A stretch of 64,000 nt of DNA from the NCBI GenBank assembly GCA_001566295.1, contig KQ964258.1:372001-436000 (forward strand). Reading direction: 5' to 3'. Each line of letters begins with the position of its first letter. Position 1 is the stretch's first letter. A model generated the notes under the pieces. The model made no database searches and was not told where the DNA came from. It saw nothing but the letters and a program-made list of their open reading frames with translations. The position numbers and the translations under genes are program-made. This DNA is from Microdochium bolleyi. Taxonomy: Eukaryota > Ascomycota > Sordariomycetes > Xylariales > Microdochiaceae. Positions 1 through 12,212 of this stretch are shown here, one piece after another.

Positions 1-1085
1 ATCGCTTCGTTACAGATGCAAGTCTCGACGTAATCAGAAGGCTGACATGGTGGACGGGTGTGCCATACCCGGGCGGGGCCATGCTTGGTGTACATCATGA
101 CGCTGCTATTTCCACCCGAATGACGGCAACGAGGCACACAGACCGACATGAGTAGACCGTCGAGTCTCTGACGACACGTCGCTGTGCTCCGAGTCGCGTG
201 GTGCAGCACGTTGGACACCGCCACGCGGGTGCAGGATGTGCACAGATGAGTCCGGATCTCTTCGCCGCTATCGGGACCAGGTCCAGACCGCATCTGTGCA
301 GCTCCTGGAAGACCACAACGGCGTCAGCGCCGCAGAGCACGACTGTGCTCTGTGACCCCTGGGCTAGCGTGCTCTGGTGTCCACCACGAATTGCCCAACA
401 TGGACACCGGGAGCGTGTCTGATTGGCTGGGATCACGGCTAGCTATCAGGTACTGCTCAAGTCTCTCAGGACTCCCTCCGCGCGGTTCCGTGTTCTTCCC
501 AAGTCTGAGGCATGGAGGTGGAACCCACTGCACCAGGCATGTTTCGCCCCATCTGCGGTCTTGTCCAGCAGTATATCCCGGGCGATTGAAAACGACTTCC
601 GCAATCTCAAGATAACGTACGTCGTCGAACTTGGCTATGCCATGTCTATTCGGGCTATCTTCAATGTCGCACGCCGGGGTAGGCAGTGCTTCGGGTGAGC
701 TCTGGACCAGCTGGTACACTACCTTGTGTGTCGCACATTGGAGGCAGAGAATGACCGTGTGGGACATCCAGGATCGACAGTTGATGCCCCGATATCAAGA
801 AATGGGCATGAATACGTGAAGCGCACCAGGATCTTGTACAACAACAAAGACTTTCTGACTAGTTTATGAAGAGTTCTGCCCAACCACATAGTCCAGCCAA
901 GCTTCAATAGCCCGGCGTAAGGAAAAGCCAATACACGCTCGCTCGCTTGCAGTCGTCCGATGTGTCAGTCTAGTATCGTAAATCGCTTCCCGGAAACTCC
1001 CCATGAAAGCAAGCAAAGACAACATACAATTTGAAGAAGTGTCGCCCGCGATAGGAAAAAAGGAATAAAAAAACAAGTCATCGTC
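1..1085. other. Intergenic, no gene supported
   Basis: Open frames exist on both strands (for example minus 767-324), but none has a recognisable domain or a convincing splice pattern. This stretch is probably the 3' flank of the minus-strand gene that ends at 1086, plus unannotated spacer. A gene end entering from the left cannot be excluded. Confidence 0.5.
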
Positions 1086-4000
1086 TCATTGCCCGTGACG
1101 CGTGTTCTGCTGGTGGTGGTAATTGACCCCACCGTCATTGCCGTGGCCGTGCAAGCTGTTGTTACCACCGCTGATGTTGTTGTTGTGGTTGTTGGTGGTG
1201 GAATTGGCATCCACTCCCCCGTAGAGGTTCATGCTTTGGTGCCAGACATGCTGCATCTCCTGTACCTCGAATGGGTTAAACCTAAGATTGCTGCTTGCGT
1301 TGTACTGCGCCGTCACCATGGTGCTGTACGGGTTGCTGGGGGATGTCATGTCATTAGCCGCGGAGGTGCTCAGCAGGTCGCTCTCCGAGTCTGCTTCCCA
1401 CGACAGGAATCCCGACACGGACGATGCCGTCTCGCTGGACGGCACGTCGAAGCGGTACATTCTCTCCCCCATCCCCACGGTGATGTTGCCGTCCATATCA
1501 ACGACCGGGCTCTGCGTTGTGTAGGCGAGCGATGAAGAGCTAGCGATACCGCTATCAATAGCCATCGAGGAAGTACCAGCACCAGTAGTACTTTCTTCCC
1601 TCGAAGGCACAGCGACAGCGCCTGAAGCTGCCCAGCGGTCAAACAGCTGCTGGAACGCTCTGGATATCACTTGCTCTCGCCACGCTTGGATGTCTCTCGT
1701 GCCAGACGGCGGGTTCCAGGACACAGCACCGCTAGTCTCTAAGACCGATGTCAAGATGCTAGGGCCATTGTTGGCAAGGAATGCCTGGTAGACAAAGGCA
1801 TTCCTCAACAGCGCACTATCAATGTATGCCGATGCCGGTCGGGGGTGGCCCGGGAAGAGGATATCCCACATCCCAAACCATTGATCTTCTGGCGACTGGG
1901 TCGCCGGCGCTTTCCGGCTGAGGGCACGCTTCTGTCCCTCGGTGATGCCCTCAGGCTTGCTTTTCTGACTGGGCGCACAACTTGCACTTATAATGTGTGC
2001 GTCTCTGTGGTCCTCGTCGGGGAATGTCACCATGCACAGAGGGCAGTACATGGGCATCTGGTGCTTCCGCGCGAGATGTTGCTTGACATCGCGAATCCGT
2101 CTGAGCCGGTACTTCGAGCAGTCACCCCACTTGGTTGAGTCCTTTTTGAGAAATGGACATGAGAATGTCACAATGTCCTCCTTCTCGGGTCGCCTCTTAG
2201 ATGATGACCCCGGGTCAGGGGGGCCATCGTCACCCTCGTCATCGTTGTCTTCGTCATCATCTTGGCGATCCCCTTGGCCATTGGAGGAGGGTTTCGGACG
2301 TTTCCTAGGGTTGGAACTTCTCGGCACGCGACTAGGCGTAGCAGAAGACTGCTGCTGCTGTTCGATTGCACAAGCACGCCACATTTGGTACTGGCGGATC
2401 AAGATCCCAACAGCGATCGGTGTAAGGGCTGACAAGGGATGGTCGTCTGCGATCGTAGGCGACGCTTCGGTGTTATCCGACAGCCAGTCGAACCATGACC
2501 CTGTCGTCTCCGAGTCCGAATCGTAGGAGTGACCTGATCCCTGTTCTTGAGCAAAATCAAACCCAGGGCCGTTCGAGCCTACGAGGCCAGGTGAAATATG
2601 AGGATCTGACAATGCTGAAATCGTGGGTTTTGGCGCGTCTCTAGGCTCAGGCGACTTTTGCCCGCGCACCTCACCAGCCGGCTGCCACTGTTTGGCTGCC
2701 ACACCCCGTGATTTTGCCAGAAAGAGGCCGGTTTGCTCCCTGCTCTGGGGTGGCGCTTCCATTTCCTTGTCCACGTCCTGGGCAGTTGCTGACTTGGTAG
2801 CAGCAACGGCCTGTCCAGCCAAATGACGAGGACTGGACAAAGGTATCTCGTTGTGATGGGACGCTGTCGGAGTCTTTTCCTCGACCAATTCATCCTGAGA
2901 AGGCTCACGCGATTGCCTCCCTAGCAACTGCCAGGATCCGGCCTCCACAGGCGCATGTGGTTTTCCAGTAGAATTTTCAGCTATCGCGCCTTGTGTTTGG
3001 TAAGGCGTGCCTTGCGTAACCCCATCATGACTCGAAAGGGGTGCGCAGAAACAACTAGATACCATGGTCAGTTTGATGCTGCCAATCTGCAAGGAAGTTG
3101 TCCAATGTGAGACTTACCCGAAAGCTTTACACAGCTCCTGGTACAATGGCAAGAGTACCATGCTCGTCGCGTGCTCCGCAAAGGACGGGTCATTCTGGTC
3201 CAACTTGACCACGCGTGCTAACTTGCTTTCGCGATATCGTTGGTTCAAGCAGACATTGATAATGGCCTCGAAGCTGGTACCGAGCTTGTTGCGAACTCGT
3301 CGAGCTGTGAGCAGTTGCTGGGCCGTGAGAATGTCGCGTACTTCTGGCTCTGCGCCCTCGGTGGATAGCGCCAAATCTGGATCCTCAGCTCGCATGACTG
3401 ACATTGTACGGCCGTACATGATTTGTGTCAGATTGACTCCTAGCCGTGCCAGAACAGGGCTCTCGGTGAGTACCGCCATGGCCTCACCCAACTTACTCCC
3501 CTGGTCCGGACCGTCACTAGCACTGCTTCCTGCGTACCGGAACAGTATTGGGCATGGCCCATCAGCTTGCGTCTGACCTATCCACATGTCAAGACCTCCT
3601 CCACCAAGCCGACCGAAAGGCGGCAGCTTGAAAACAGCCAGTAAGGTTGCCAGTGCAATATGGAATGCCAACTCCACACGCTGAGATGGCTCGAGCTCCC
3701 TGCCGGATGATTCGATCAGATCGTTCAAAGTGCGCCGTCCTTGAATATCGCCGACTGAGCTCAAGCCTATGGTTATTTCGTTCCTTTGGTGGGTCGCCGG
3801 TGCGCTCTCGAAGTAGGCTACAGCTCTGTGTAGGCTATCCGCCGACTGGTTCCTGGGGATCTTGGTTGGTTGCGCACAGTCTGGGACTGTAACGCGATTC
3901 GGCCGGACGATGATGCTTAGGTTCTTGAAGTGATGCTGAAAGCTGTTCAAATCTTGGCTGTCTTGATCAGGGTAAGGCGCCCCAGAAAATGACGTGGTGG

Positions 4001-4644
4001 CCTCAGGAGCGGATGTCGGGCACGAGCAGGAGAATGGACGACCCGAGATCTGGAGAAAGTGACTGTTGGGCTCGAGTTGATCGTCCGAGGAGATCAAGAG
4101 ATCGAGCGGGGCCTTCCAGTCTCCCTGGATTGGGAGCGATACCAGCGGTTGGAGCAGGTATGCGGACAGACGCTTGTTCGTCTTCGAGACGTAGGCCAGG
4201 CTTCTCTGAAGAGGGCTGGACTCGGCTGGTGCCTTGAGGGGAGACAACCTCCTACCGAGTTTGGCGAGAACTTCCTACAACTAAGTCAGTGGGCGTGACG
4301 AGCAAAGTTGGAGTGAGAGAAGGACTGACCGTTCCTCGACTTGCGTTATGCAGGTCAGCCTTGAGCACACGAAGATGCTCACTCATGAGCTCGAGGTCTC
4401 GCTGCAGTTCGTGGACAGCCTCTGCTCCTATCTTGGCTTCGGCATCGACCATGAGCCCACGCGAGCTGGACGGCAGGGGCGAGAGCAGGGCCAGTCTCCG
4501 GGCGAACTGCTCGTAGATGATCTTCTCGTTTGCGACACGGCGGGCGAAGGTTCGAGTCTCTCGGCTAGGGTTTGCCTGCCGCAGCTGCTCGACAGCAGCC
4601 AGGACTTCGGGGAACAGACTGCTTGATACTCTGACAAGGTCCAT
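1086..4644 (-). CDS. DUF7580-like plus C2H2 zinc-finger protein, fungal NLR-associated type
   Basis: Three exons: 4644-4330, 4274-3118 and 3054-1086, giving 1,146 aa. Intron 1 is 55 nt. Intron 2 is 63 nt (GTAAGT, branch CTGAC, acceptor CTAG) and restores the frame exactly. Residues 1-110 are helical. Residues about 115-491 resemble the fungal DUF7580 region (core near 275-340, closing helices near 430-491). Residues about 500-785 are low-complexity and acidic. Residues about 790-850 hold paired Cys/His fingers (CPF, then HLARKH, then CPLC), followed by the QWF...LFPGH block usual after this finger in fungi. The C-terminal 40 residues are rich in Asn, His and Gly. DUF7580 proteins often accompany HET/NLR-type genes, but no biochemical role is established, so a role in non-self response is inferred. 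It is divergent from the NB-ARC gene starting at 5675. Two separate genes split at intron 2 remain possible, since the C2H2 part has its own ATG at 3065. Confidence 0.74.
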
Positions 4645-5674
4645 GGCTTTCTCATGTGGAGAACCTCGGAAAGGTCAGTGGAGGCTGGAACCTGGGCCGC
4701 GAAGAAATATGTAACGCAACGGCACAGCCTTGTTCTCCGGGCTGAAGGGAGGGATATGCAGCGAGGGAGAAGTGAGTACCGGACTGTTGGACTGAGTGGC
4801 AGCGACGGGGTTGTGCCGTGCCTGGCCGCCGAACTGGGGATCTCGGTGCGTGCCTCGTTGGCTGGATCGTCGAGACGGGCTGGGGGCCAGCAGCGAGGCA
4901 CATGACAAATGACAAGCGCGAGATGGGACGAAGGGCGGCGGCGGCGTCCACTTCGTCATGGCGAAGGAGTCGCTCGCATGTGAGAGGGAGGAGGGGCCGG
5001 TGGTGCGCGGCCCAGTCCGTCTCGGTCGCGGATTCTGCCTGGTGGTTTTGCCTTGTCTGGGGTGTTGCTTGGTGTGCGTGCCTCGTCCCTTCCCCGCACC
5101 CCAAAAGGTGCATTTCGGGCGCAGCTGCCCAGGTGCTCTCCAAGACACATGTGCACCCGCGCACGCCACCACAGCCTGCTCCAACCAGTAGACCCCTCCA
5201 GCCCATGTGTCGCCATGTCATCCCGCGCCCGGGTACACTGCCCGATGCGCACCCTCCAGCGACTTTAGCAATGCAAGCTGACGGAGCAGGCGGTGGGCGC
5301 CGCTGCCCGACGTGGCAGCCGAGCCAGCGCCGGCCTATCACCGTGTGCGCAGCCACACCTTCGACGTGCTGCTCCATTCCAGCACCGCAACAACGCTCAT
5401 CTCGAGACAGCTCTGACGTCCTGGCCAGCCATGACCCGCGCATGTCCCGGCTGTAGCCACCTTGGAGCTGCTTATGCCTTTCTCTTGACTGGCTGACCAG
5501 CGGCCTGGTACCAGATCCCGCCCGAGGCAACACCAACACATCGGGAGGGGCCCGATGCCTCCCGTTCCCCTGCTACTTGCCAGGTCGGGCCAGCTTCTCA
5601 TCCCATCGTAGCCAATATCGACTGTGCTCGACGCAGGGCCATACCTCTTCTTGCTCTGGCTGTCACTGCCCTTC
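4645..5674. promoter_or_regulatory. Shared divergent promoter region of the NLR-like pair
   Basis: About 1.03 kb lies between the ATG at 4644 (minus) and the ATG at 5675 (plus). The plus strand is pyrimidine-rich just before 5675, as is common near fungal transcription starts. No convincing TATA box was found. Long open frames here are GC-driven shadows without domains. The head-to-head arrangement would allow co-regulation, which is an inference. Confidence 0.5.
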
Positions 5675-8600
5675 ATGGATCTCGCCAAAACCCGCATGGG
5701 CCTCGCGAAGAGGCTCGAGGAGTCACGCGGACTCAGAGCCCGGGCTCCCATCGCTGCCCACTATGAGGACTGCTCCCAAGCAGTACAGCGACTGTCCGAG
5801 TCACTGCTCGTCCATGACTCCGACTCTGATCTTCATAGACTTGCGCGCGACTGCGCCATCCGTCTGCACATATGGGGCCATGGAAGCGGCGCATCGTCCC
5901 GCGGGCTGGATTACAGCCTCAAGGACTGTCCTGGAGTCCGGCAGCATACGCTGAGCCTCCTGGAGGATCTTCACGAGAGTGTCGACCTTGGTGAGAAGAA
6001 CCGTTTCCCTTCTGTTGACATGCACTGACAGCCAATAATAGCCACCTCCGAAGCCCGTCTCATGACCCGTGGCGATACGAATCCAGCATCATCGGGATAC
6101 CTCGAAGACAGTATGACAGGGGCGCCGCTCGACGACGAATTCGACCTTCAATCTGATCCGTTCCTCTACCTTGAAGAAGCAGTCGACATACTCAGGAATC
6201 TGTTCAAGCTTCTACCTACCCTGCAGAACCCTTTGGGCGAGAACCATGGATTCGGCTCCAACCAGGACCCCTTCACCCACACGGAGGAGGAGTTTCAACA
6301 GCTGGCCATGATGATGTTTCCCAAGATGCACAGGACCTTGGCCCGTCGATTCGGGCATGGTAACTGGTGCCGACGCAGATACATCTGGCGACTTTCCGGC
6401 GGCAATCTGGGTTCGATGGCATCGGGGCCATTGAAGCCGGGCAACCCGAACGAGTGGGAGAAACACTTACGGCGCCAGTCAGATGGACAAACTAAAGCGC
6501 CTCCGAGCTCCATCGCCGTTGAATCGGATGCGGGAGCCTCGACGGTCATTTCAAGTCCAGACACGCTTGTCACAGTGCGGGCAATTAACGAACATGATTC
6601 TGCGACGACAATCACGGACAGTTCGCAGCAAAGTCTCCTTCAGCCGGTCCCTGTGCCAGAACCACCTGTCCTCATGCCCACAACGAACCCCTTTGGATGT
6701 CCATACTGCCTCTCCGAACTACCCTTGACATTGTCTTCTACACGATTCACCGCCGAGGACTGGGACATGCACGTATATCGAGACCTCAAACCTTACATAT
6801 GCACATTCGGCGACTGCTTCGAACCTCGACGTCTTTACAACACAAGAAGCGACTGGTTCCAGCATGAGCTCAACTTCCATCGCTCGGCGGTCGAATGGGC
6901 ATGTTGCGGCTGCGACGTAACCTATACGAGCTCCGGCGCTTTCGCAGATCATCTCAAGACCGCCCACCCTGCTCTGTCGGTGCAGGAAATACAGGCGTTG
7001 ATACAAAACTGCAAGCGATACAAGGTCGACGCAGAGTATGATTGCCGGTGTACAGTTTGTGACACTGTTTGCGGAACCATTGACGAGCTCGAACTACACC
7101 TCGGCGCTCATCAACAAGCATATGCGCCAGCCACTTTCCTTAACAAGGAAATCCCGTCGGAGGATGTTGAAGAAGGCAACAATTTGATTGCCGAGTACAT
7201 CCACGGCCTTCCAGACCCGCCAGAAGCTCACAGTGAAGATATGGATGATCTTGGCTTGGGCGTGCTGACATCCCTGAATCTCTCTCCACCCGTCCATATG
7301 AGCAGCCATCCTTTGGAGAAAAGCAGCTGGCCTCGGTATGATCGGAACTCTACAAAGAGCGTGCGATCAGACGAAGGTCATCTAGCTGACTGGCGAGACA
7401 AGGTTGTCAAGCACACACCCAAGGGCATGGGCTACGCCGAACAGGGACTTCCCAAGCGATATGAGAATTTCGTGGGACGCGACATCGACATGAACAGAAT
7501 CCATGTACATCTCAATTTGCCTGGCCAGATATGTACGGTTAGTGGTCGAGGCGGAGTTGGGAAAACGGGGCTCGCCATCGAGTATCTTCACAAGTACAAA
7601 GGGGAATATTCTGCGGTCTTTTGGATCGAGGCGGAAACCCCAGGTGTCTGTGCTGAGCAGTTTGGTGCCATCTTGAGCAACCTGGACGCGTCGGAGAAGC
7701 TATCAGCAACCGAGGAGTCTAGAATCTTTCAGACTCGTGAATATTTGACGAGGACAGACCGGAGGTGGTTGATCGTCTTCGACAATGTTCCAACGTGGAA
7801 GTCAGTAGCGCGATATGTCCCTCGGAATCTGCCACACACTCAGGGCTCGGTCCTGATAACGGCACGGACTGCCCTTTTTCCTCTTGTCCACCGATATCAG
7901 AATCAGCACGCAGTTCAGTTGGAACCATGGCCTCTACCACACGGGCGACAATTCCTCATGACTTCGATCCACCCCGAGATGGCACTTCACAAAATCGAAG
8001 ATCATGAGGACTTTCCGCATGCTGAGCAGGTGCTGAAAGTGGTGGGCGGGCTGCCGCTTGCTATCAGTATGATTGTGGGCTTCGTCAAGGTGTCCAAACT
8101 AACTCTGCAAGATTTCCTGGACTTATGGGAGGAGAAGGAACACATCACCAGGAAGAAGAGAAGAAATGTCGACATTGGCGAGGCCGACATAGACTCCACA
8201 ATTGATTCTCTGTGGACTATCGGGATAAGAGAAGTGCGTATGAATTCGCGCCGTCTTCTCGACGTGATGTCCTTTCTGGATCCCGAGCGCATCCAGGAGT
8301 CTTTGCTCGTCGGAGACCACCAGGAAGAATATCTCGAATGGATAGCCGAACCTCTCAGGTAATCCCTGCACAGCGGCACCCTTTGTTGAAGTCGTCTGCT
8401 GACTATCTGAATGTACTAGCTTCAAGCGCATGATCAACGAACTTGTTGGGCGGCGACTGATCAGTGTCAAAGAAGGCCTAAGGGGACCTATTTATATCAT
8501 ACACCGTCTCCTTGCGGCGAAGATCCTGCTTGACATGGATGACTACGGGTTCGTGGATGCGTTCAGAAAGATCTTCCGACTAATTCGGAAGAGGTTCCCT

Positions 8601-9875
8601 GTGGCCGATCGCCAGCAAGTCCCCAACTCGCGCAACTGGCCTACGTGTAAGGAATATATTCCGCACGTCTTCACGCTGCACCGGATCTTCCTTCAAAACA
8701 AAAAGAATCTCACTTCCCTCGCCGACCCTTCGCCCGCCGAGATTGCGAGTCTGTTTTACGATGCAGGCTTTTACCTGTGGGCTTCCCAGATAGCGTCCTA
8801 CGACAGTCACGCATTCTTGAGAACGGCGGAGGAGATTCTTCAGGCTGCCGGCGTGGACTTTGAGCCAACGATACAAGCCAATATCCACTGTATCATGGGC
8901 ATGCTCTTGCTCAACATGGGCGTGATGGAACGCAGGGAGGGTCTCAGGCGCCTCAAGGCAGCGTACGGCATCCGCCGGAAGATCTTCACGCAGGACCCGA
9001 CTCACAACAACGACGTCCTCGTCCAGAATGCAGCCAACGACTATGCGCTGTGCCTTCTGAACGAGCACAAGTTCGAGCAGGCCGGCGAGCTGTTCTTGAA
9101 ATGCCGGAAACGATATCTGATCTGGGGCGAGGAGGAGTCGAATCCGTTCGAGAACTCCAAGTACTATGGCAACTATGCCCTCGTGCACATGTGGAGAGGT
9201 GATATGGAGCGGGCTATCCAGTTCCAGAAACGGTCTATTGAGCTGATCGAGAAGTTCTCGGGCCGCACAAACTCGTACTGGCGCAAAGTCTTCATGCTGG
9301 CGTGTATCTTGCTGCAAAACGACGACATGCAGAATGCTCTCAACGTCTTCCTGGAGGTACTCACCGCCAGGCTGGATATTCTCGGCCAGCACCACACCGA
9401 GACGATCTTGGCCACGTACGCCGTGGGCGCGACATATGGCCACATTGGTGACCCTTACACTGCCATGTAAGTCCGGAATTCTTTCATACTCATAATCTCA
9501 CGAAGCGACGGCTGACATGTAGCTTCCCATGCACACAGCGAATACATGCAGCAGTGTATCGACCGGGTCAAGCGCGCAAAGTGGGACCAGGCCGCCCACG
9601 CGAGAGCGCAGTACCACCTGGCACGCCTATACCGGAAGCAAGGGATCAAGGAGGAGGAGGCTGCCGAGCTGGAAGCCTCCGCGGAGAGCGTGCTCGAGCA
9701 GTACGGCCAGTACGCTGCCGAGTGCGTCCAGAAGCAGGGCAACAAGATGATGATCCTGAATGACCTGCAGCCTACGTTTTTGGGTCGCTTCACGGGGCTA
9801 AAGTTGTTGAAGTTCCTGCAGGAGAATATGGGCGCAGAGGGAGACGAGGGGGACGACGCTACAAAGGTGTCGTGA
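5675..9875 (+). CDS. NLR-like protein: C2H2 fingers, NB-ARC ATPase and TPR-like repeats
   Basis: Four exons: 5675-5990, 6042-8358, 8420-9466 and 9539-9875, giving 1,338 aa; all three introns (51, 61 and 72 nt) join in phase. The N-terminal 110 residues form the helical region that usually precedes C2H2 fingers in fungal proteins of this class. Residues about 324-470 carry several Cys2His2-type fingers (CPYC, CTFGDC, CCGC, CTVC). The NB-ARC region begins near residue 595: Walker A GRGGVGKT at about 607-614, a Walker B strand RWLIVFDN, the GSVLITART segment, and GLPLAI. A winged-helix-like part follows, then about 400 residues of helical TPR-like repeats, probably the sensing end. The family is STAND NTPases acting as nucleotide-switch receptors in the cytosol, some in heterokaryon incompatibility. 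The ligand is unknown. The earlier in-frame GTG at 5624 was rejected in favour of the first ATG. No breaks were seen, so it looks functional. Confidence 0.9.
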
Positions 9876-10167
9876 TTTTGGCGTGCTTGTTTGCGAGGGA
9901 TGTGATATCAATTTTTGAGGCGTTTGGATGGTTTGAGCGTTTGATTTCGAATACCTTGATTGTTTTTTGGAAGAGTATTTCTAGCAAAGACAAAACGCAC
10001 ATGGCCCTCGAGTCTAAGACAAGAAAGCCTCTCGCGTCATGGTGTATGAGAATGATAATTTAACAATATAATATTTATATAATGCGCGCAGAAACCATAC
10101 TATTCCAAGACACACGCATCTCCTACTCCTATTCAATCGCTACTAGAGCGGGCGACTCCTCTCTGAT

Positions 10168-12114
10168 TTACTCCACCCTCTTCAGCACGACCTTGAACCC
10201 CCGAAGCTCCAGGCTGACCGCCTTGCCCGTCGCGCTGTCGACCTCAAACACGAAGTCGTCGATGCCGCGGAACTGGTACACGAAGCGGTCCAGCGACGCC
10301 CACGTGTGGCAGCTGGCCATGGGCCAGAAGCGCGACTCGTCCATGGCCTGCAGGTCGGAGGGCTTGCCCATGTCGAACACGGCGCGCCAGGACTGCCGCT
10401 GCGTCTTGGGCTGGTCGGTGGTGGCGGCGGCGGAGCGCTTCCTGCTGGCGGCCGACGGGGTCTTCTGCGAGCGTAGGCTCGTGGGGTAGAGGCGCACGCG
10501 GATGTCGGGCTTGACGGCGGTGGACTCGGCGGCGCCGGGCTTGAGGAAGGCCAGGGCCTGCAGTGTCGGCACGTCGCGGACCTGCCAGCCGGAGACGGCA
10601 AAGCCGGGCCCGTCGTCGGCCGCGATGGTGAGCGTGCTGTTGGTCTCGGCGTCGGCGTAGGTGCCGGCGAAGCTGGCGCAAGCCTGCGTCTTGCCGGCCT
10701 CCTCAGCGGCGGGGACGACCGCGGTCACGACGGCGTCGAGGAGCCTGTCCACCATGACGGCGCTGGACTCGCCCCCGCCGGACAGGATGGTGAGGACGAG
10801 GTCGTAGTCGGGTACCAGGCAGAGCATGTTGTTGAACTTGTTGAGGTTGCCGGCCTTGCAGTAGAACTCGACGAGGCGCTGGTCCTTGGTTACCGTCGTG
10901 GAGCGCAGGATCTCCCAGGGTCCGCCCATCAGGAGGCCCGACGACGAAGTCGAGGTCAGGGGCTTCATCCACGCGCGGGTCTGCACTGGGGTGAGCAGGG
11001 AGGAGGAGAGGATCGCGTGGCCGAGGGCTTGGATGTCGTTGGTGCTCGAGTAGAGGCCACCGGCACTGAAAATCGAGTGAAGAGTGTTGGTTAGTTTTTG
11101 GTTGCTGTCAGGACTAGGAATGTGGCAATTAGACTCACAAGTCCTCGTAGCCGAGGCTGCCTCCCCACCAGGTCTCGTTGACTGGAACGAAGCCGACCGA
11201 GTCGTTGGGGGCCTCGTGGACCGTGGTGCTCTTGAGCCCAGCGGGGTCTAGGATGGATTCCTTCAGGAAGTCGGCGTAGGACTTGCCGCTGACGGCCTCG
11301 ACCACAAAGCCGAGGATCACGCTGGCGATGTTCGAGTACGAAGGGCTCGTGTAGGGGGCGAGGACTGGGTGGCGCTTGCCGAAGTCTCGGAAGAACTGGT
11401 CGCGGGTGCAAGAAGGCAGGCCCATCACACCGGCGCATTTCAGGAGCTGGGCCTCGTCAATTTCGGGTAGACCGGCCGCAGCGAAGGGGATGCCGGGAAA
11501 GCTGGAGATGTCGTTGATCACTGTGCGGAGAAAGCATAGGTGTTAGTAGTCATGGTCTAGTGGTTCGTACACAGAGATAATTACTCACAGTCAGTGGCAA
11601 TGCCGGACATATGGCTGGCCAGCGAGCCGATGGTAATCTCCCGCCAGCGGACAGTGGTGATGTCGTTGACCTCATCCGTCTCGCCGTCGAGCTCGAGCAG
11701 CTCAGGAAGATAGTCGACGACAAGGTCGTCCCAGCGGACCTTGCCGAGGCGGAGCACGGAGAGGACGTTGAAGACCTTGGAGAGACTGCCGATGCGGTAG
11801 ACAGTGTCGGCGCCGACTTTGTCGGTGCTCCTGGGGTCCTTGTTGGGCGGTGTGTAGTGCAGGTCGACCAGGGGCTGCTCCTCGTGCAGCGAGCGAACCT
11901 GAATGGAGACGCCCGCGTACTTGAAATCGGAAGTGATGTTGGCAAAGGTTTTTGTTAGGCCAGCGGAGGCCAGCTTGACGGCATCGTGGGAGGCGAGTAT
12001 CGTGGGAGCAGGCAGGACGGGGCCGAGAGGAGGGCAGAGGTAGTCGCGAGCAGCCGAGGCGACATTGGCCGAAGCCAGGAGCGCTACGAGGGCGGATGTT
12101 GTTGAGTAGACCAT
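10168..12114 (-). CDS. Secreted serine beta-lactamase-family hydrolase
   Basis: Three exons: 12114-11589, 11520-11139 and 11065-10168, giving 601 aa, with introns of 68 and 71 nt. Residues 1-21 form a signal peptide ending in an ASA-type site, so secretion is expected. The penicillin-binding/beta-lactamase fold shows the nucleophile motif SLSK at 110-113 and the second-motif tyrosine YSN at 237-239. The third motif is not obvious. The C-terminal 250 residues match the extra domain found on fungal members, with a basic/Ser-rich insertion around the RKRSAAATTD segment. Fungal members are usually esterases, peptidases or lactonases rather than antibiotic-resistance enzymes, and the substrate here cannot be named. 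The gene is more GC-rich than its surroundings. It converges with the NLR-like gene, with 292 bp between stops. A TATA-like box lies about 93 bp upstream. Confidence 0.9.
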
Positions 12115-12206
12115 GGTTGTAGGGGGCTGAAGGAAGAAGGGCCGAGTGTGATGAGGAAGGTGAGTATCATCTCGATGTTTGAGATCCGGCCGAGCACAGC
12201 AGCATC

Positions 12207-12212
12207 TTTATA
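12207..12212 (-). promoter_or_regulatory. TATA-like box upstream of the beta-lactamase-family gene
   Basis: TATAAA read on the minus strand, about 93 bp before the ATG at 12114. The spacing is plausible for a fungal core promoter with a short leader. It is assigned by position only. Confidence 0.45.

Noticed and set aside
324..767. 147-codon minus-strand open frame at the left end
   Set aside because: No recognisable domain and no supported start or splice sites; overlapping frames on the other strand are also open.
11556..11575. tRNA A-box-like word (GGTCTAGTGGTTCG) on the plus strand
   Set aside because: It lies in the first intron of the beta-lactamase-family gene, and no B box follows within 80 nt.
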